Assembly (NCBI GenBank): GCA_965204525.1 | Contig: OZ241994.1 | Span: 5,580,001-5,644,000, forward strand | Direction: 5' to 3' | Length of the DNA stretch: 64,000 nucleotides | Source: Bin5 sp965204525 | GTDB taxonomy: Bacteria; Chloroflexota; Anaerolineae; Caldilineales; Caldilineaceae | Shown: one piece after another, positions 55,788-64,000 of the stretch | Numbering within the stretch: position 1 is the first letter of the stretch | Layout of the letters: every line of letters begins with the position of its first letter | The notes under the pieces: model-generated | The model's input: the letters and a program-made list of their open reading frames with translations, nothing else | What the model was told of the DNA's origin: nothing | Database searches by the model: none | Position numbers and translations under genes: made by a program

Positions 55788-55931
55788 TTAGTCACCGTCT
55801 TTGCGATCATCATCCCATTTTCGCCTGATGTACTTTGCCTTGGCCACGTTGTAGCCCAGCAGGTATCCAATCGCACCATACCCAGCTATCACCAGGAACC
55901 CTGAAAGGGTCTCCATCATTGCAGTATCCAA
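55788..55931 (-). CDS. Small phage-like single-pass membrane protein
   Basis: A 47-residue frame too short for most gene finders, from TTG 55931 with AAGGAG nine bases upstream (or ATG 55919, 43 residues). It contains a hydrophobic segment (LSGFLVIAGYGAIGYLLGY) and a basic then acidic tail (KYIRRKWDDDRKDGD). It is intact although the terminase gene just downstream is decayed. It could be a small phage or host membrane protein. Confidence 0.4.
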   Translation of the reverse strand: MDTAMMETLSGFLVIAGYGAIGYLLGYNVAKAKYIRRKWDDDRKDGD

Positions 55932-56032
55932 AAATTGGGTCTCCTTTACAGCCGTAAACAGTTAAGTCATCGCCCTCGCTTGCCGTCCTCCCTAAGCTTA
56001 TGAACAGAGGTCCCGACCTATCAATTCACAAT

Positions 56033-56052
56033 ATTTCACGCACGCGTGAAAT
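56033..56052. repeat. 20-bp palindrome
   Basis: ATTTCACGC (56033-56041), two bases, GCGTGAAAT (56044-56052): perfect 9-bp arms. It could be an operator or part of a phage attachment or regulatory region. It lies directly beside the larger hairpin. Confidence 0.5.
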
Positions 56053-56056
56053 CAGC

Positions 56057-56117
56057 ATCAGGGCAGTACTCCAATGGATCTGGGGCTGTACACAGAATAC
56101 ATTGGAGTACTGCTGAT
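56057..56117. repeat. Long inverted repeat with 14-bp perfect stem
   Basis: GCAGTACTCCAATG (56063-56076) and CATTGGAGTACTGC (56100-56113) are perfect arms around a 23-base loop. With a two-base bulge the stem extends by ATCA (57-60) and TGAT (56114-56117). The stretch 55932-56357 otherwise has no gene that I can support; only this pair of repeats stands out. Confidence 0.6.
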
Positions 56118-56357
56118 CATCCATCCACGACAAGTGCCACGTCTGCCCAGCTTCACAAGCAGTACATCGTTCCACGCTCTTTTCCCCTTTTTCCCTACCG
56201 TCCTCCCTCTTGCCGCAGTATGAGTTCTCCACGTCCATATCTCAACCGTGACTCATAGCGGTCCTGGAGAAATATTTCTCGATCATCTTTCTCGTCTCCT
56301 TCCCTGACGAATCGACCCCATACGGCCTGAACGCGTCCCTAAGCCTGCGTGGCACAA

Positions 56358-57065
56358 CTAATCGCGAACTTTAACCAGCGGCGCGATGTTCGCCAAGGTT
56401 TTGGGACCAATGCCCGACACCCGCTCCAACTCCTCCACCGAATTAAAGGGCCGTTCCGCGATAATCGCCGCGGCCTTGGCCGGGCCGATGCCGGGAAGCG
56501 TCTCGAGCAATTCAAGCGAGGCCGTGTTGACGTTGATCAGACCGCCGCTCGACGCGTTCTGGGCCGCCCCCGCGGCCGCCGGGGCCGACTGTCCCGACAG
56601 ACCGGTAGAGGGTGCCCCGCTTGTTGACGCTGGCTCTACCCCTGGGGACTGCGGCAGAGGCACATGCACCTGCGCGCCGTCGAAAAGCGGCTCCGCCTGG
56701 TTGACGAGCGCAGGGTCCGCATCCGCCACCAGGCCGCCCGCCCTGGCCAGGGCGTCACCCACGCGGGCGCCCGCCGGCACCTCATACATGCCCGGGCTGT
56801 GCACGCCTCCGCTCACGAAGACGACAAGCGGACTGGGCGTGGCAGTCGGCGCCGGCGTTTCCGTCGGGACCGGCGTTGGTAGCGAATGCAGCACGATCGG
56901 GGGCGGCGTAGGCCGCTGCAGCTGCCACATCAAAGCCCCCGCCAGGATCGCGCACAGCAGGAACCCCACCAAGAATCCCAGGCCCGCATACCGTATCGCC
57001 GCTGCCGCCGAGGCGTCTGGAGGCGTATCCTTCGTGTCTGTGTTTTGTGTTGGTCGATGTCCCAT
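56358..57065 (-). CDS. comEA: ComEA-like DNA receptor with SLBB and helix-hairpin-helix
   Basis: A 235-residue protein. One N-terminal membrane segment (about 28-47), a Pro/Thr-rich linker, an SLBB-like domain (VFVSGGVHSPGMYEVPAGAR in two pieces, about 81-130), an Ala/Ser linker, and a C-terminal pair of helix-hairpin-helix motifs (INVNTASLELLETLPGIGP, about 175-235). This is the ComEA architecture that binds incoming double-stranded DNA and hands it to ComEC. ATG at 57065. Confidence 0.92.
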   Translation of the reverse strand: MGHRPTQNTDTKDTPPDASAAAAIRYAGLGFLVGFLLCAILAGALMWQLQRPTPPPIVLHSLPTPVPTETPAPTATPSPLVVFVSGGVHSPGMYEVPAGARVGDALARAGGLVADADPALVNQAEPLFDGAQVHVPLPQSPGVEPASTSGAPSTGLSGQSAPAAAGAAQNASSGGLINVNTASLELLETLPGIGPAKAAAIIAERPFNSVEELERVSGIGPKTLANIAPLVKVRD

Positions 57066-57145
57066 TATCCGCTGTCACTCGCCTCCGGTAGTCGGTTCGT
57101 GGCGAACCTGGGCGTCAAACACCATGCCCTTATCTGAACTTCCGT

Positions 57146-57763
57146 CTAGGAACTATTCATATAAGGCCTGACCGTGTTGAGTTTCCTGTGAGTGACGAGA
57201 CCAGTCCCTGTGCAAGGAGGTTCCGTCTCTGTCGGATTTCCTTCGCTGTCCATATACTCAATCCGCGGTTTAGCTTGCTTGCTTCTGGAAATATGTACAT
57301 ATCTGTGCTTCTTGCAATTGCTGCAACGCTCCATGTTGGTGTGGCCTTCGCCGTCGTTCCACTCACGTGGAGGCGTGTTGCACTGCCAATCATGTCCTAG
57401 CTGGGACGGAGCCGGTGTGAAAGACTGTGCCTCCTCACGTGGAGTAAGAAACCTCACGTTCCATGCCCGCACCTCCAGCGAAGCGTGCGTGTTGCCCTCC
57501 CGGTCGGTCCACGTGCTCGGTTCTTCCATCTCGCCGACAACCAGCACCTGCTGCCCATTCGTCATATACTGATTGACTGTCTCAGCCTGCCGTCCCCTTG
57601 TCGAAACATCGAATCGGACGGTCTTATTCTGCGGCGTCCCATCCCGGGCCCTCCAGCTGCGCTTCGTCACGACCCTGAACGAGGTCACCGGCGTTCCATC
57701 CTGCGCGAAACGCATCTTCGGATCTCCGCTCAAACTGCCCACCAACATGATCTGCTGGTACAT
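57146..57763 (-). CDS. ssb: Single-stranded DNA-binding protein with cysteine-rich tail
   Basis: A 205-residue SSB-type protein. The OB fold (about 1-107) has QQIMLVGSLSGDPKMR, GTPVTSFRVVTKR and EEPSTWTDREG. Instead of the usual acidic tail ending in a phenylalanine, it continues with about 90 residues containing Cys128, Cys147, Cys150 and Cys184, a pattern that could bind one zinc ion, and ends RPYMNSS. ATG 57763 has GAGGAGGAG upstream. The next ssb paralog (61277-61660) is normal, so this one is a specialised copy, possibly acquired with a phage. Confidence 0.8.
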   Translation of the reverse strand: MYQQIMLVGSLSGDPKMRFAQDGTPVTSFRVVTKRSWRARDGTPQNKTVRFDVSTRGRQAETVNQYMTNGQQVLVVGEMEEPSTWTDREGNTHASLEVRAWNVRFLTPREEAQSFTPAPSQLGHDWQCNTPPREWNDGEGHTNMERCSNCKKHRYVHISRSKQAKPRIEYMDSEGNPTETEPPCTGTGLVTHRKLNTVRPYMNSS

Positions 57764-57914
57764 CCTGCTCCTCCTCAACGTGTACAGGTGTAAAGAGTCG
57801 GAGAGCTAAACGTCGCCCAATCGCCTGCTCCCCTCATTCCCCCTGCTGCCGCAGGAAAAGGCATGCCCTATTGAGCTCGGCGGTGGGTTCCTCTGGAACT
57901 GCCGAGGAAAGTGG

Positions 57915-60900
57915 TTATGGCACGGCGCAGTATGGCAGACCAAGCTCCTCCAAATCACTTTCCACCACATTCCGCCATGCCGCAGGCACGCATCCGCTTA
58001 GCTGATTCCCCGATAGACCCAACCCAAACAGGTTGGTGAGGTTGCCCAACTCCAGAGGAACTGTTCCGTGCAACTGATTCGAGCCAAGCCACAACACCGC
58101 TAAGTTGGTAAGATTACCTAACTCTGGAGGAACTGTTCCGTGCAACTGGTTCCATTCGAGATACAACCCTGCAAGGTTGACAAGGTTGCCCAGTTCCGGC
58201 GGGATCTCACCACGCAACGCATTGCCGTGCAGAAGCAGCCTTTCCAAATGGGCGAGTGTACCGAGTTCGGACGGAATCGTACCGCTCAACCCGTTGTGCC
58301 CAAGTTCCAGTTTTGTGACGCGACCGCTATCGTCTGTTGTGATACCGTACCAGGTGTTCAGAGGGGCTTCGGAAAGCCAATTTCTGTTATCGGTCCAGTC
58401 ATCGCCGTTCGCAGACCGGTAGAGCGCGATCAGGGCCTCCCTGTCCGCGGCAACGAGATGCGGCGCTGAGGGCACGACGCAGTACGGCAGACCGAGTATC
58501 TCCAAATCACTACTTGCTACATTCCGCCATGCCGCGGGCACGCATCCGATAAGCTGATTCCCTAAAAGGCGTAATTCTGACAAATTCGTGAGGTTTTTCA
58601 ACTCCGCAGGAATCGTACCGCTCAACTGATTGGAGTCGAGCCACAACAACGACAAGTTGGTGAGATTGCCCAATTCTGGCGGAATCGGTCCTTGCAACTG
58701 ATTCGAATCGAGGCTTAACTCTGTAAGATTTGTAAGGTTGCCCAACTCTGGCGGAATCGGTCCGCACAACTGATTCGAATCGAGGTGCAACAAATCAAGG
58801 TTGGTGAGGGTTCCCAACGCTGCCGGGATCGATCCGTTTAAGTGATTGTCCCACAGAGAGAGCCCTAGGAGGTTGATTAGGTCGCCCAATTCCGGCGGGA
58901 TCTCACCATTCAACTCATTGCTGTACAGAAACAGCCCTTCCAAATGGAGAAGCGTACCGAGTTCGGCCGGAATCGTACCACTCAACCCGTTTTCTCCGAG
59001 ATCGAGTTCAATGACGCGCCCATTTTCGTCGGTGGTAACGCCGTGCCATTGATCGAGTGGGGCTTCGGACAGCCAACTGTCGTTTCGCAACCAGTCGTCG
59101 CCGTTTGCAGACCGGTAGAGCGCGATCAGGGCATCCCTGTCGGTGGCAGTGGTAAGCGGCGGCGAGAACGCGCTGCAGAAGATCCCTCCGAGTTCGTCGA
59201 AGTCATTAACCTGAACATCCCGCCAATCTGAGGGCAGGCATCCATCCAGCCTGTTGCCGGAAAGGTACCACACTCCCAAGTTCGTGAGCTTGCCCAGCTG
59301 CGGCGGTACTGTCCCGATCAGATGGTTGTCTTCAAGGTCCAGCCAGTATAGATTGGTGAGGTTGCCCAGTTCCGACGGAATCGAGCCACTCAATTGGTTC
59401 TCTGAAAGGACGAGCCATCTCAAGTCAGTTAGTTCCGCCAGTTCCGACGGAATCAGTCCGCTTAACTGGTTCTCTGAGAGGTTTAGCCTCCATAGATTGG
59501 GGAGGTTGCTCAGTTCAGGCGGAATCGGTCCACCCAACCGGTTGCCCCCGAGACCCAGACTTGATAGGCTGTTGAGTCTGCTCAACTCAGACGGAATAAT
59601 GCCGCTCAGTTCGTTGTCACTAAGGCTCAACATTTCCAAATGAGTAAGGTTGCCCAGTTCGGGAGGAATCGGTCCGCTCAGCCGATTTTCAGAAAGATTT
59701 AGATGTTTCAGATTGGTGAGGTTGCCTAACTCAGACGGTATCGCACCTTCCAACTGATTACTATCGAGGGACAACCATGCCTCAAGGCGAGTGAGGTTGC
59801 CTAATTCAGAGGGGATCGTCCCGCTCAGTTGGTTCTCTGAGAGATTTAGCTGCTTCAGATTGGTCAGGTTGCCTAACTCAGATGGTATCGCACCTTCCAA
59901 CTGATTGCCCCAGAGTGCGAGCCATGTCAGACGAGTGAGGTTGCCCAGTTCCGGCGGAATCGGTCCGCTCAACCGGTTGCCCCCGAAATCCAGGTTTGAC
60001 AGATTGGTGAGGTTGCCCAACTCAGCCGGAATCTTCCCTTCCAACTGATTGACCCAGAAGGACAACGATTTAAGGTTCGTGAGGTTACCCAACGCTGGAG
60101 GTATTGGACCACTCAACTGGTTGTTCCACAGTTGCAACGATTCAAGATCTGTGAGGTTGCCTAACTCAGAAGGAAGCGTGCCGCTCAGCTCGTTGCTTGA
60201 GAGGGTCAACACTCTTAAGTTGGTGAGGTTGCCTAATTTGGGAGGGATCGCACCGCTTAGATTGTTGTACCAGAGGTCAAGTTCAATGACGCGACCGCTT
60301 TCATTCGTGGTGACGCCGTGCCACATCCTGATTGGCACCTCGGTCAGCCAGTTGTCGCTGTTCCTCCAGTTGTCGCCATCCGTAGCCCAGTAAAGCGCGA
60401 CCAATGCGTCTCTGTCCTTGGCCGCGGCAGCGGAAAATATCGGCGAGGCCGCGGCGCAGTATGGCAGACCAAGCTGGTCGAGATCGTTGTATACGACATA
60501 TTTCCATACGGCAGGCTGGCATCCTTCCAACCTGTTGCCGGCGAGGTACAACGCATCCAGATTAATGAGGTTGCCCAGTTCCGCCGGAATCGTCCCGCTC
60601 AACCGGTTCTTGTCGAGGTCGAGTCTCGTCAGTGCGGTGAGGTTGCCCAACTCAGTAGGGATCGTCCCGCTCAGCTGGTTGCCGCGGAGGTTGAGTTCCG
60701 TCAGTGCGGTGAGGTCGCCCAGTTCCGGTGGAATCGTCCCACTCAGCTTATTGAACCAGAGAATGAGTTCAATAACCCTACCGCTTTCATCCGTAGTGAC
60801 ACCATACCAGGTGCCGACCGGCGCGTCGGAAAGCCAGTTTTCATTGTTAGTCCAGTTGTCGCCGCCGGTCGCATGGTAGAGCGCCACCAGCGCGTCCCTG

Positions 60901-61016
60901 TCCGTGATTTCAAGGGTGGGAACAAGTGTTGACGCGTGCGCGCTAGGAGTTCTCGGGCTAGCGGCCAAAACACATACAACCGCGACAGCAACCAGCATAC
61001 GAAAAGAAGGTGTCAT
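57915..61016 (-). CDS. Large secreted leucine-rich-repeat protein (four LRR blocks)
   Basis: A 1033-residue protein with an N-terminal signal peptide (MLVAVAVVCVLAASPRTPSA). It is made of four blocks. Each opens with a cap like DRDALVALYHATGGDNW and NWLS, W.GVTT..SGRVIELxL, runs through plant-type 24-residue repeats (LSGTIPxELGNLTNLxxLxL), and ends with GC.PAAWRNV...LGLPYC. The second block is the longest. The form resembles plant receptor LRRs and some bacterial surface LRR proteins. A role in binding other cells or polymers outside the cell is inferred. The underlying DNA is highly repetitive and could shrink or grow by recombination. Confidence 0.9.
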   Translation of the reverse strand: MTPSFRMLVAVAVVCVLAASPRTPSAHASTLVPTLEITDRDALVALYHATGGDNWTNNENWLSDAPVGTWYGVTTDESGRVIELILWFNKLSGTIPPELGDLTALTELNLRGNQLSGTIPTELGNLTALTRLDLDKNRLSGTIPAELGNLINLDALYLAGNRLEGCQPAVWKYVVYNDLDQLGLPYCAAASPIFSAAAAKDRDALVALYWATDGDNWRNSDNWLTEVPIRMWHGVTTNESGRVIELDLWYNNLSGAIPPKLGNLTNLRVLTLSSNELSGTLPSELGNLTDLESLQLWNNQLSGPIPPALGNLTNLKSLSFWVNQLEGKIPAELGNLTNLSNLDFGGNRLSGPIPPELGNLTRLTWLALWGNQLEGAIPSELGNLTNLKQLNLSENQLSGTIPSELGNLTRLEAWLSLDSNQLEGAIPSELGNLTNLKHLNLSENRLSGPIPPELGNLTHLEMLSLSDNELSGIIPSELSRLNSLSSLGLGGNRLGGPIPPELSNLPNLWRLNLSENQLSGLIPSELAELTDLRWLVLSENQLSGSIPSELGNLTNLYWLDLEDNHLIGTVPPQLGKLTNLGVWYLSGNRLDGCLPSDWRDVQVNDFDELGGIFCSAFSPPLTTATDRDALIALYRSANGDDWLRNDSWLSEAPLDQWHGVTTDENGRVIELDLGENGLSGTIPAELGTLLHLEGLFLYSNELNGEIPPELGDLINLLGLSLWDNHLNGSIPAALGTLTNLDLLHLDSNQLCGPIPPELGNLTNLTELSLDSNQLQGPIPPELGNLTNLSLLWLDSNQLSGTIPAELKNLTNLSELRLLGNQLIGCVPAAWRNVASSDLEILGLPYCVVPSAPHLVAADREALIALYRSANGDDWTDNRNWLSEAPLNTWYGITTDDSGRVTKLELGHNGLSGTIPSELGTLAHLERLLLHGNALRGEIPPELGNLVNLAGLYLEWNQLHGTVPPELGNLTNLAVLWLGSNQLHGTVPLELGNLTNLFGLGLSGNQLSGCVPAAWRNVVESDLEELGLPYCAVP

Positions 61017-61276
61017 AACATGTTTCCTGTTTGCTTAATGAACTACCTTATTGCATCAAACCGCGGCACGAACTGTCAGTCTTCAGTCTCGGAGCGAATG
61101 TCCCTACCCATTTCCCCTTCACAAGGCCGCCCCGAATAGCCACGACCCGCGCTCAGAGCCGTACCCGCTGCAATATCCACATGACCATTATGTCAACATT
61201 GCAGTGAACATATGGTCATATGCGCTTCTAAGCCGTCCTCTCCCGTCCGCCTCCCGCGCTCCCTGCGCACCGGACG

Positions 61277-61660
61277 CTAAAACGGTATCTCCTCTCCGTC
61301 ACCTTGATCTGGTGCCGGACCTTGGGCCCCATCACGCGGACTGAGAAACCTCACATTCCGCGCCTGCATTTCCAATGAAGCGCGCGTGTTTCCCTCCTGA
61401 TCGGTCCACGTGCTCGGCTCTTCCAGCTCACCGACAACCAGTACCCGTTGCCCCTTCGTCAGATACTGGTTGCAGGTTTCTGCCAGCCGTCGCCATGCCG
61501 AGACACGAAACCAAACCGTCTTCTCCTGCATCGTCCCGTCCTGGGAACTCCAGCGGCGATTCGTCGCTACCCTGAAGGAAGTCACCGGCGTCCCATCCTG
61601 CGTATAACGCATCTCTGGATCTGCGCCCAGGTGGCCAATCAAAGTGATCTGCTGGTACAT
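61277..61660 (-). CDS. ssb: Single-stranded DNA-binding protein, canonical tail
   Basis: A 127-residue SSB. The OB fold (QQITLIGHLGADPEMRYTQD, RVATNRRWSSQDG, GELEEPSTWTDQEGNTRAS) is followed by a short linker and the acidic C-terminal tail GDGEEIPF, which in SSB binds partner proteins including RecQ, encoded upstream (recQ ends 149 bases before this start). ATG 61660 has an AGGAGG site. The long upstream extension of the frame is rejected. Paralogous to the ssb ending at 57146. Confidence 0.92.
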   Translation of the reverse strand: MYQQITLIGHLGADPEMRYTQDGTPVTSFRVATNRRWSSQDGTMQEKTVWFRVSAWRRLAETCNQYLTKGQRVLVVGELEEPSTWTDQEGNTRASLEMQARNVRFLSPRDGAQGPAPDQGDGEEIPF

Positions 61661-61808
61661 CGCAATCCTCCTGTGTGTGAAGCTGAAAAGTTTGAGCAAC
61701 AAACCGCACATGGCGGGTTGCGCTTGAGAACGAATGTCAGTGCCTGCTTGGGTCCGGCATGAATGACCCCGTCGAAAGAACGGTAGAAAGCAGGCGTCGC
61801 GCAATAAC

Positions 61809-64000
61809 CTAATCTGGCAGTTCCCCCTGCTGCTGCAGGAAAAGCCATACCATTTTGACTTCGTAGTAGGGGTACTTACCGCCAAGCAGTTTTATGGTCG
61901 GCGACAAGGAGGCGCCGCCCGTCTCTCTAACGGCCCTTCTGATCTCCTCGACCCTATCCGCCGGAGGCAACCCCGGTCTCAGATCAATATCCAATCCCGC
62001 CTCTATCAAGCGTTGCAAATGATAGACTACTCTTCTCTCTTTCACGCCCCGCTTTCTGGCTATCTCCTCAACGGAGAATCCTTGTTCCCACATCCGCCTG
62101 GTCTTCTCGTAGGTGGAGCCCTCACGCACTGTTCTTTGCCTTCTGTTTCTGCGCGCCCAATCAATGTCGCGAGCCGTCCGCTGGGCGGGCTGCACTGTCT
62201 TCTTGTCACGTGCAGACCGCGTGAGAACCAGTCTTGTGCGTCTTCTCAGAAAACGCCTGCCTGTATGCGTGACAGACAGAATCGAGGACTCTCCTTCTTC
62301 TCTGCGAAGCAACCCCTCGTCAACCAACTGGCCGGCGATCTCCTTTATCTCATCGACGGAGTAGGCATTGGCAGTGCCATAGCCGCTGAGAGCATCGTGC
62401 CCCAGCCTCTCTATTATTCTGTTCCTGGAACCCCGCAGCACGGCAGCGACATGGACGATGCCGAAACGCTCCCCCGTGTCAATCACGGCCGACAGGATCT
62501 GCTGCGCGATCGCGGTGGCATCGAACTCCTCTGTGGCCGGCAGGCAGAAATCGCAGCCGCCGCAGTTCTCCTCCGGCCACTCTTCGCCGAAGTAGCGCAA
62601 CAGGTATCTTCGCCGGCATGCCCGCAACTTGCAGAACTCGATGACCTGGCCCAGCTTTTCATGCATGTGGCGGCGTATCTCGTCATCCTCGATCGCATTT
62701 ATGAAGCGTTCCAGTGTCGGCACGTCGTCATGGGAGTAGAAGAGGACACAGTCACTGGGCAGCCCGTCGCGCCCGGCGCGGCCTGTCTCCTGGTAGTAGC
62801 CCTCGAGCGTCTTGGGCAGGTCAAAGTGGACGATCAGCCGGACGTTCGACTTATCGATGCCCATTCCGAACGCGATCGTGGCAACGATGATCGGGGTCCG
62901 GTTTTGCATAAAGCTTTCCTGGGTCTGATGCCGCTCGTCATCTTCCAGCCCGGCGTGGTAGTGCTGTGCGTTGAAACCGTTGTCACGTAGTAGAAAGGCC
63001 AAATGCTCGGTAGCCTTGCGGGTGGTGCGGTAGATGATGACGGGTTCGCTCTTATGCTCCTGCAGCAGTGTGGCAAGCCTGGCGAAGGAGTCTTTCCGTT
63101 TGGGCAGCACCGCATAGCTGAGGTTGGGGCGGTTGAAGCTGGCAATGAACTGTTCCGGCTGCTGCAGATGAAGCTGTTTCACGATGTCTTCGCGCACCTG
63201 TTCGGTCGCCGTAGCCGTCAGGGCGAGAAACGGCACGCCCGGCAGGCTGCGGCGCAGATCGCCCAGCTTGCGGTAGTCGGGTCGGAATTCGTGCCCCCAC
63301 ATCGAAATGCAGTGCGCCTCGTCCACGGCAACGAAGCTCACGTTGAGTGTGGCGAGAAACTGCTGGAAATCAGGCTGAGACAACCTCTCGGGCGCGGCGT
63401 AAAGAATCTTCAGGACTCCGCCCTGCGCCTGCCGTTGCACGCGCTCGATTTCGGAGGGTGACAGCGTGCTGTTGATAAAGGCGGCGGGGATATTGTTGGC
63501 CCTGAGGGCGTCCACCTGGTCCTTCATCAGCGAGATCAACGGCGATACGACCAGGGTCAACCCTTCAAAGTGCATCGCCGGCAGCTGAAAGCACAGCGAC
63601 TTGCCCCCGCCCGTCGGCATCAGCACCAGCGCGTCCTTCTCCTCGAGGACGGCGGCGATGATCTCTTTCTGGAAGGGCAGGAACTCGTCGTAGCCGAAGT
63701 GCCGCTTGAGCAGGTGATGCATGGGGGGAGGTTGTATTGCGCTTTCAGCGGCTTCCTGCACGGGAGGGGTTGGTGGAGGCGCGTCTGCGGACTGCTCGCT
63801 TTGGCGGTCGGTCACAGCAGGCTGGCCGCTCCGGGTTGTGCGGTCCTGCTGTTGCAGGTAGAGCTGCACCACCCTGCTCTTTTCGTAGGAGTAGTCGTCG
63901 CCAAGGATGTCCTTGACCACTGATATTGTAGTTCCTCCCGTTCGCTTGAAGGCGGATCTGATTTGCTCAAAACGGTCGGGGGGCAACAAGTGACGCAGGT
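61809..64000 (-). CDS. recQ: RecQ-family DNA helicase, N terminus outside the window
   Basis: At least 726 residues are visible and the frame remains open to the edge, so the start is not in the window. Motifs: Walker A PTGGGKSLCFQLPA, DEAHCISMWGHEFRPDY, TATATEQVR, then the helicase C half with RAGRDG, and the zinc site with CKLRACRRRYLLRYFGEE and CGGCDFC. A winged-helix RQC domain follows. The last part (GLPPADRVEEIRRAVRETGG, YYEVKMVWLFLQQQ) repeats the visible N-terminal domain (LPPDRFEQIRSAFKRTGG, YEKSRVVQLYLQQQ). RecQ unwinds DNA at repair and replication forks. Confidence 0.9.
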   Translation of the reverse strand, partial: LRHLLPPDRFEQIRSAFKRTGGTTISVVKDILGDDYSYEKSRVVQLYLQQQDRTTRSGQPAVTDRQSEQSADAPPPTPPVQEAAESAIQPPPMHHLLKRHFGYDEFLPFQKEIIAAVLEEKDALVLMPTGGGKSLCFQLPAMHFEGLTLVVSPLISLMKDQVDALRANNIPAAFINSTLSPSEIERVQRQAQGGVLKILYAAPERLSQPDFQQFLATLNVSFVAVDEAHCISMWGHEFRPDYRKLGDLRRSLPGVPFLALTATATEQVREDIVKQLHLQQPEQFIASFNRPNLSYAVLPKRKDSFARLATLLQEHKSEPVIIYRTTRKATEHLAFLLRDNGFNAQHYHAGLEDDERHQTQESFMQNRTPIIVATIAFGMGIDKSNVRLIVHFDLPKTLEGYYQETGRAGRDGLPSDCVLFYSHDDVPTLERFINAIEDDEIRRHMHEKLGQVIEFCKLRACRRRYLLRYFGEEWPEENCGGCDFCLPATEEFDATAIAQQILSAVIDTGERFGIVHVAAVLRGSRNRIIERLGHDALSGYGTANAYSVDEIKEIAGQLVDEGLLRREEGESSILSVTHTGRRFLRRRTRLVLTRSARDKKTVQPAQRTARDIDWARRNRRQRTVREGSTYEKTRRMWEQGFSVEEIARKRGVKERRVVYHLQRLIEAGLDIDLRPGLPPADRVEEIRRAVRETGGASLSPTIKLLGGKYPYYEVKMVWLFLQQQGELPD

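Noticed and set aside
55611..55904. 97-residue plus-strand frame in the phage remnant region
   Set aside because: It is the antisense of terminase fragments and of the small membrane ORF.
56026..56238. 70-residue minus-strand frame with CTACEAGQTWHLSW
   Set aside because: No ribosome site, overlaps the two inverted repeats, and similarity to cysteine-rich phage proteins is too short to trust; it may be a relic.
57915..61016. Short repeated units that could suggest a CRISPR array
   Set aside because: The 72-base periodicity comes from leucine-rich repeats in a coding frame; there are no identical direct repeats with unique spacers.

Overview
The window is a 64 kb stretch of a GC-rich bacterial chromosome. 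The gene content (a ChlD-type chelatase made by frameshifting, a split menaquinone cluster, phytanoyl-CoA-dioxygenase-like oxygenases, a CUT1-type sugar ABC transporter, larBEC, a sulfatase, a plant-type LRR protein, COG3044 ATPase) resembles aerobic, heterotrophic Chloroflexota of the Anaerolineae/Caldilineae type. This is inference from family knowledge; there is no rRNA gene to settle it. I saw no tRNA, rRNA or CRISPR array.

Layout. 0-9 kb: the 3' end of ettA, then on the minus strand an ECF sigma factor / zinc-finger anti-sigma / polymer-forming membrane protein operon, then a chelatase gene (3720-5779) split by an A8 run that carries the signature of programmed -1 frameshifting, a helical-repeat protein, a PHP phosphoesterase and a flippase-like membrane protein. 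9-18.7 kb (minus strand): menaquinone genes menF-menD-menB-menE and, further on, menH; between menE and menH lie a BrnT-type toxin, an unusual antitoxin-like protein with three repeats of about 64 residues, and an oxygenase. A TetR regulator with a perfect 14-bp operator lies upstream of menF. 18.8-25 kb (minus): a sugar ABC transporter (binding protein, two permeases, no ATPase), a dioxygenase-like protein with an HxG in place of HxD, and a B12-binding radical SAM protein. 25-33 kb: HAD phosphatase, prmC-prfA, phosphoribosyltransferase, a 121-bp palindromic repeat, small enzymes and a COG3044 ATPase.

33-41.7 kb (plus): two tandemly duplicated aldo/keto reductases with matching promoters, larB-larE-larC for the nickel-pincer cofactor (no larA here), a Nudix hydrolase, a third aldo/keto reductase and a methyltransferase pair. 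41.7-44.3 kb is an accessory patch: a truncated IS5-type element abutting a ribbon-helix-helix gene, an XRE/MmyB regulator with tandem operators, and a frameshifted SIMPL-domain gene. 44.3-52.5 kb holds membrane proteins, a sulfatase, a MacB-like ATPase-permease-adaptor operon and a lipoprotein. 52.4-64 kb (minus) carries DNA-handling genes: comEC, a decayed phage terminase with a small membrane ORF and large inverted repeats, comEA, two ssb paralogs (one with a cysteine-rich tail) flanking a 1033-residue four-block LRR protein, and a recQ helicase that runs off the window.

Most interesting: the BrnT plus triple-repeat antitoxin pair, the chelatase frameshift signal, the HxG oxygenase beside a transporter, the cysteine-tailed SSB, the duplicated terminal domain of RecQ, and the tandem MmyB operators. 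All searches and folds that would settle these are named in the findings; none could be run here.
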